DNA from: an uncultured Chloroflexota bacterium
GTDB taxonomy: Bacteria > Chloroflexota > Dehalococcoidia > UBA3495
DNA: 7,056 bases
Assembly (NCBI GenBank): GCA_913052545.1
Contig: CAJXEF010000106.1
Location: 1 to 7,056, forward strand
Direction: 5' to 3'
The translations under genes were made by a program, and so were the position numbers. The notes under the pieces are model-generated. The model was not told the origin of the DNA and made no database searches. It saw only the letters and a list, made by a program, of their open reading frames with translations. This document shows, one piece after another, positions 6,088 to 7,056 of this stretch (position 1 is its first letter; each line of letters opens with the position of its first letter).

Positions 6088-6144
6088 AGGAAGATCATGT
6101 TCCACAGGTGTTATGAACTATCGGGCTAATTTGGAGGGATACGT

Positions 6145-6963
6145 ATGCGTAATCAAATGGCGAGATCAGCTGAGAATCAGAATAATGTTCTAAAAAAGGG
6201 AAATACTACTGTGGGCGGCCTTCGCCGGTTTAATGCAGTAATGGCTTTTTTCCATTTGGCTCAAGGGATGATTCTGTTATCACTTAGTTCTGACTTTAGC
6301 TTGCCAGTCATGTCATATTTCTTGGAAATGGACACGGTAACTAACAAGCTACAGCCGATACCAGAGGTGCTCTTTAATTTACGTCTGGCGCCTCTGATTG
6401 CCGGGTTTTTAATTCTCACGGCCATTGCCCATGCCACGGTAGCCTCACCATGGGTGTTCCAGTGGTATTCCAGGAATCTTGGGAAGGGCGCTAACTATGC
6501 CAGATGGATGGAATATTCACTCAGTTCCTCTGTAATGATGCTTGTTATAGCCATGCTTGTAGGAATTTATGATGTCGCCAGTCTCATTCTGATGTTCTCC
6601 CTCAACGCGAGCATGATCCTATTTGGATGGCTCATGGAACTTCACAATCAAACCGACAAAGAGGTTAACTGGACATCTTTTTGGTTCGGAACATTCGCAG
6701 GAATCATGCCCTGGGTGGTAATTGGGATTTATCTGTTCGGGGCTGGCAATGGCGATGGTGGCCCCCCAGGATTCGTTTATGGGATCTTTGGCTCTATATT
6801 CGTGTTTTTTAACGTCTTTGCTATCAACATGGTTCTTCAATATAAAAAAATCGGACCCTGGCACGACTATCTTTTTGGTGAGCGGGTTTACATTTTGTTG
6901 AGCTTAAGCTCTAAATCCGTCCTTGCATGGCAGGTGTTTGCAGGGACTTTACGGCCGGTCTGA
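6145..6963 (+). CDS. Heliorhodopsin
   Basis: 272 residues, ATG start with GGAGGG (6133-6138) 6 nt upstream. It is a seven-helix retinal protein of the heliorhodopsin family, which has an inverted topology (N-terminus in the cytoplasm). Signature blocks: LRRFN and H37-L-A-Q-G in helix A, A-H96 in helix B, RWMEYSLSSS (120-129) in helix C with E123 as the counterion equivalent, FSLNASMILFGWLME (151-165) in helix D, FWFGTFAGIMPWV in helix E, FVYGIF and FAINMVLQYKKIG in helix F, and ERVYILLSLSSKSVLAWQVFAGTLRP (246-271) in helix G with K257 as the Schiff-base lysine. Everything needed for retinal binding is present. Heliorhodopsins do not pump ions well and are thought to be light sensors or regulators. 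No retinal-producing oxygenase is in the window, so retinal must be made elsewhere or scavenged. It is divergent from the minus-strand cluster. Confidence 0.97.
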   Translation: MRNQMARSAENQNNVLKKGNTTVGGLRRFNAVMAFFHLAQGMILLSLSSDFSLPVMSYFLEMDTVTNKLQPIPEVLFNLRLAPLIAGFLILTAIAHATVASPWVFQWYSRNLGKGANYARWMEYSLSSSVMMLVIAMLVGIYDVASLILMFSLNASMILFGWLMELHNQTDKEVNWTSFWFGTFAGIMPWVVIGIYLFGAGNGDGGPPGFVYGIFGSIFVFFNVFAINMVLQYKKIGPWHDYLFGERVYILLSLSSKSVLAWQVFAGTLRPV

Positions 6964-6984
6964 ACCTTTGAGATTCGATGGTAC

Positions 6985-7013
6985 TAGACGGAACCTACTT
7001 AAGGATTTCGTCT
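6985..7013 (+). terminator. Stem-loop downstream of heliorhodopsin (possible transcript end)
   Basis: An 11-bp stem with one bulged A and one G-T pair is formed by AGACGGAACCT (6986-6996) and AGGATTTCGTCT (7002-7013), with a 5-nt loop, 22 nt after the stop codon. No T-tract follows, so it is not a classic intrinsic terminator; it may be an RNA 3'-end structure or, since it contains TAGACG, a palindromic protein site. Confidence 0.35.
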
Positions 7014-7056
7014 GGGTGCAGAATCGGAACAGGATAGAATACAACAGGAAATGGCA

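Larger units (their letters stand above)
5781..6144. other. 364-nt divergent intergenic region between DUF378 and heliorhodopsin
   Basis: No gene-sized ORF is supported here. Going left to right it holds the DUF378 ribosome site (about 5788-5798), an imperfect palindrome (5832-5852), TAGAC sites (5818-5822, 5926-5930 on the minus strand, 5982-5986), a sigma70-like promoter (5906-5934), a perfect TATAAT (5947-5952), a 9-nt direct repeat (5993-6013), two stem-loops in the putative heliorhodopsin leader (6019-6058 and 6064-6087), and a possible 14-codon leader ORF (6085-6129). I could not find a convincing -35/-10 pair for DUF378. Confidence 0.7.

Noticed and set aside
6900..6911. Perfect 12-bp palindrome GAGCTTAAGCTC
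   Set aside because: It lies in the heliorhodopsin coding sequence just before the Schiff-base lysine and is explained by the conserved LSLSS codons.
6978..7037. Short plus-strand ORF after heliorhodopsin
   Set aside because: 19 codons, no ribosome site, and it coincides with a strong hairpin.
7051..7056. ATG at the right edge as start of another gene
   Set aside because: Only two codons are visible and no properly spaced ribosome site precedes it.
1..7056. CRISPR array, tRNA, rRNA, insertion sequence or phage elements
   Set aside because: No spaced repeat array, no cloverleaf-like segment, no transposase and no terminal inverted repeats were found on reading both strands.

Overview
The window looks like a chromosomal light-response and photo-oxidative-stress island from a monoderm bacterium with moderate GC. 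Chloroflexota (Dehalococcoidia/SAR202-like) is my best guess. This rests on a complete heliorhodopsin, a family essentially confined to monoderm-type prokaryotes, and on a short zinc-ribbon protein of a type I associate with Chloroflexota. The guess comes from gene content, not from a phylogenetic marker.

Layout. Seven genes lie on the minus strand and one on the plus strand. Reading the minus strand in its transcription direction (high to low coordinates): a DUF378 membrane protein (5780-5577); a DICT-domain sensor fused to a universal-stress-protein-like domain (5453-4356); a 60-residue zinc-ribbon protein (4242-4060) overlapping an NAD(P)-binding SDR/DUF2867 protein (4073-2613); then, after a 164-nt gap, a cobalamin-binding protein with a C-terminal XRE helix-turn-helix (2448-1555), a RudS-like DUF523-DUF1722 tRNA desulfidase (1517-537) and a TIGR01777-family epimerase-like protein that runs off the left edge (476-1). 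The heliorhodopsin (6145-6963) is divergent on the plus strand, behind a 364-nt intergenic region with a sigma70-like promoter and a structured leader of about 200 nt.

How the genes may work together. The XRE regulator carries every signature residue of the CarH/LitR B12 photoreceptor module (Trp-His ... Glu-His in the helical cap, DxHxxG with exact family spacing in the Rossmann domain), but its output domain is a C-terminal XRE HTH, not an N-terminal MerR HTH. RudS, TIGR01777 and SDR/DUF2867 proteins are recurrent members of LitR/CarH-type light-induced clusters. RudS removes sulfur from tRNA 4-thiouridine, a near-UV chromophore. Together with a DICT sensor and heliorhodopsin, the window combines three potential photosensory inputs with plausible protective outputs. 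No photolyase, carotenoid or retinal synthesis gene is present here.

Regulation. The pentamer TAGAC (usually TAGACR) occurs nine times in about 930 nt of non-coding DNA and three times in about 6.1 kb of coding DNA, both strands counted. It lies upstream of the B12-XRE gene, rudS, the TIGR01777 gene and the DUF378/heliorhodopsin pair, one copy overlapping the -10 of the best heliorhodopsin promoter. It is a candidate operator half-site.
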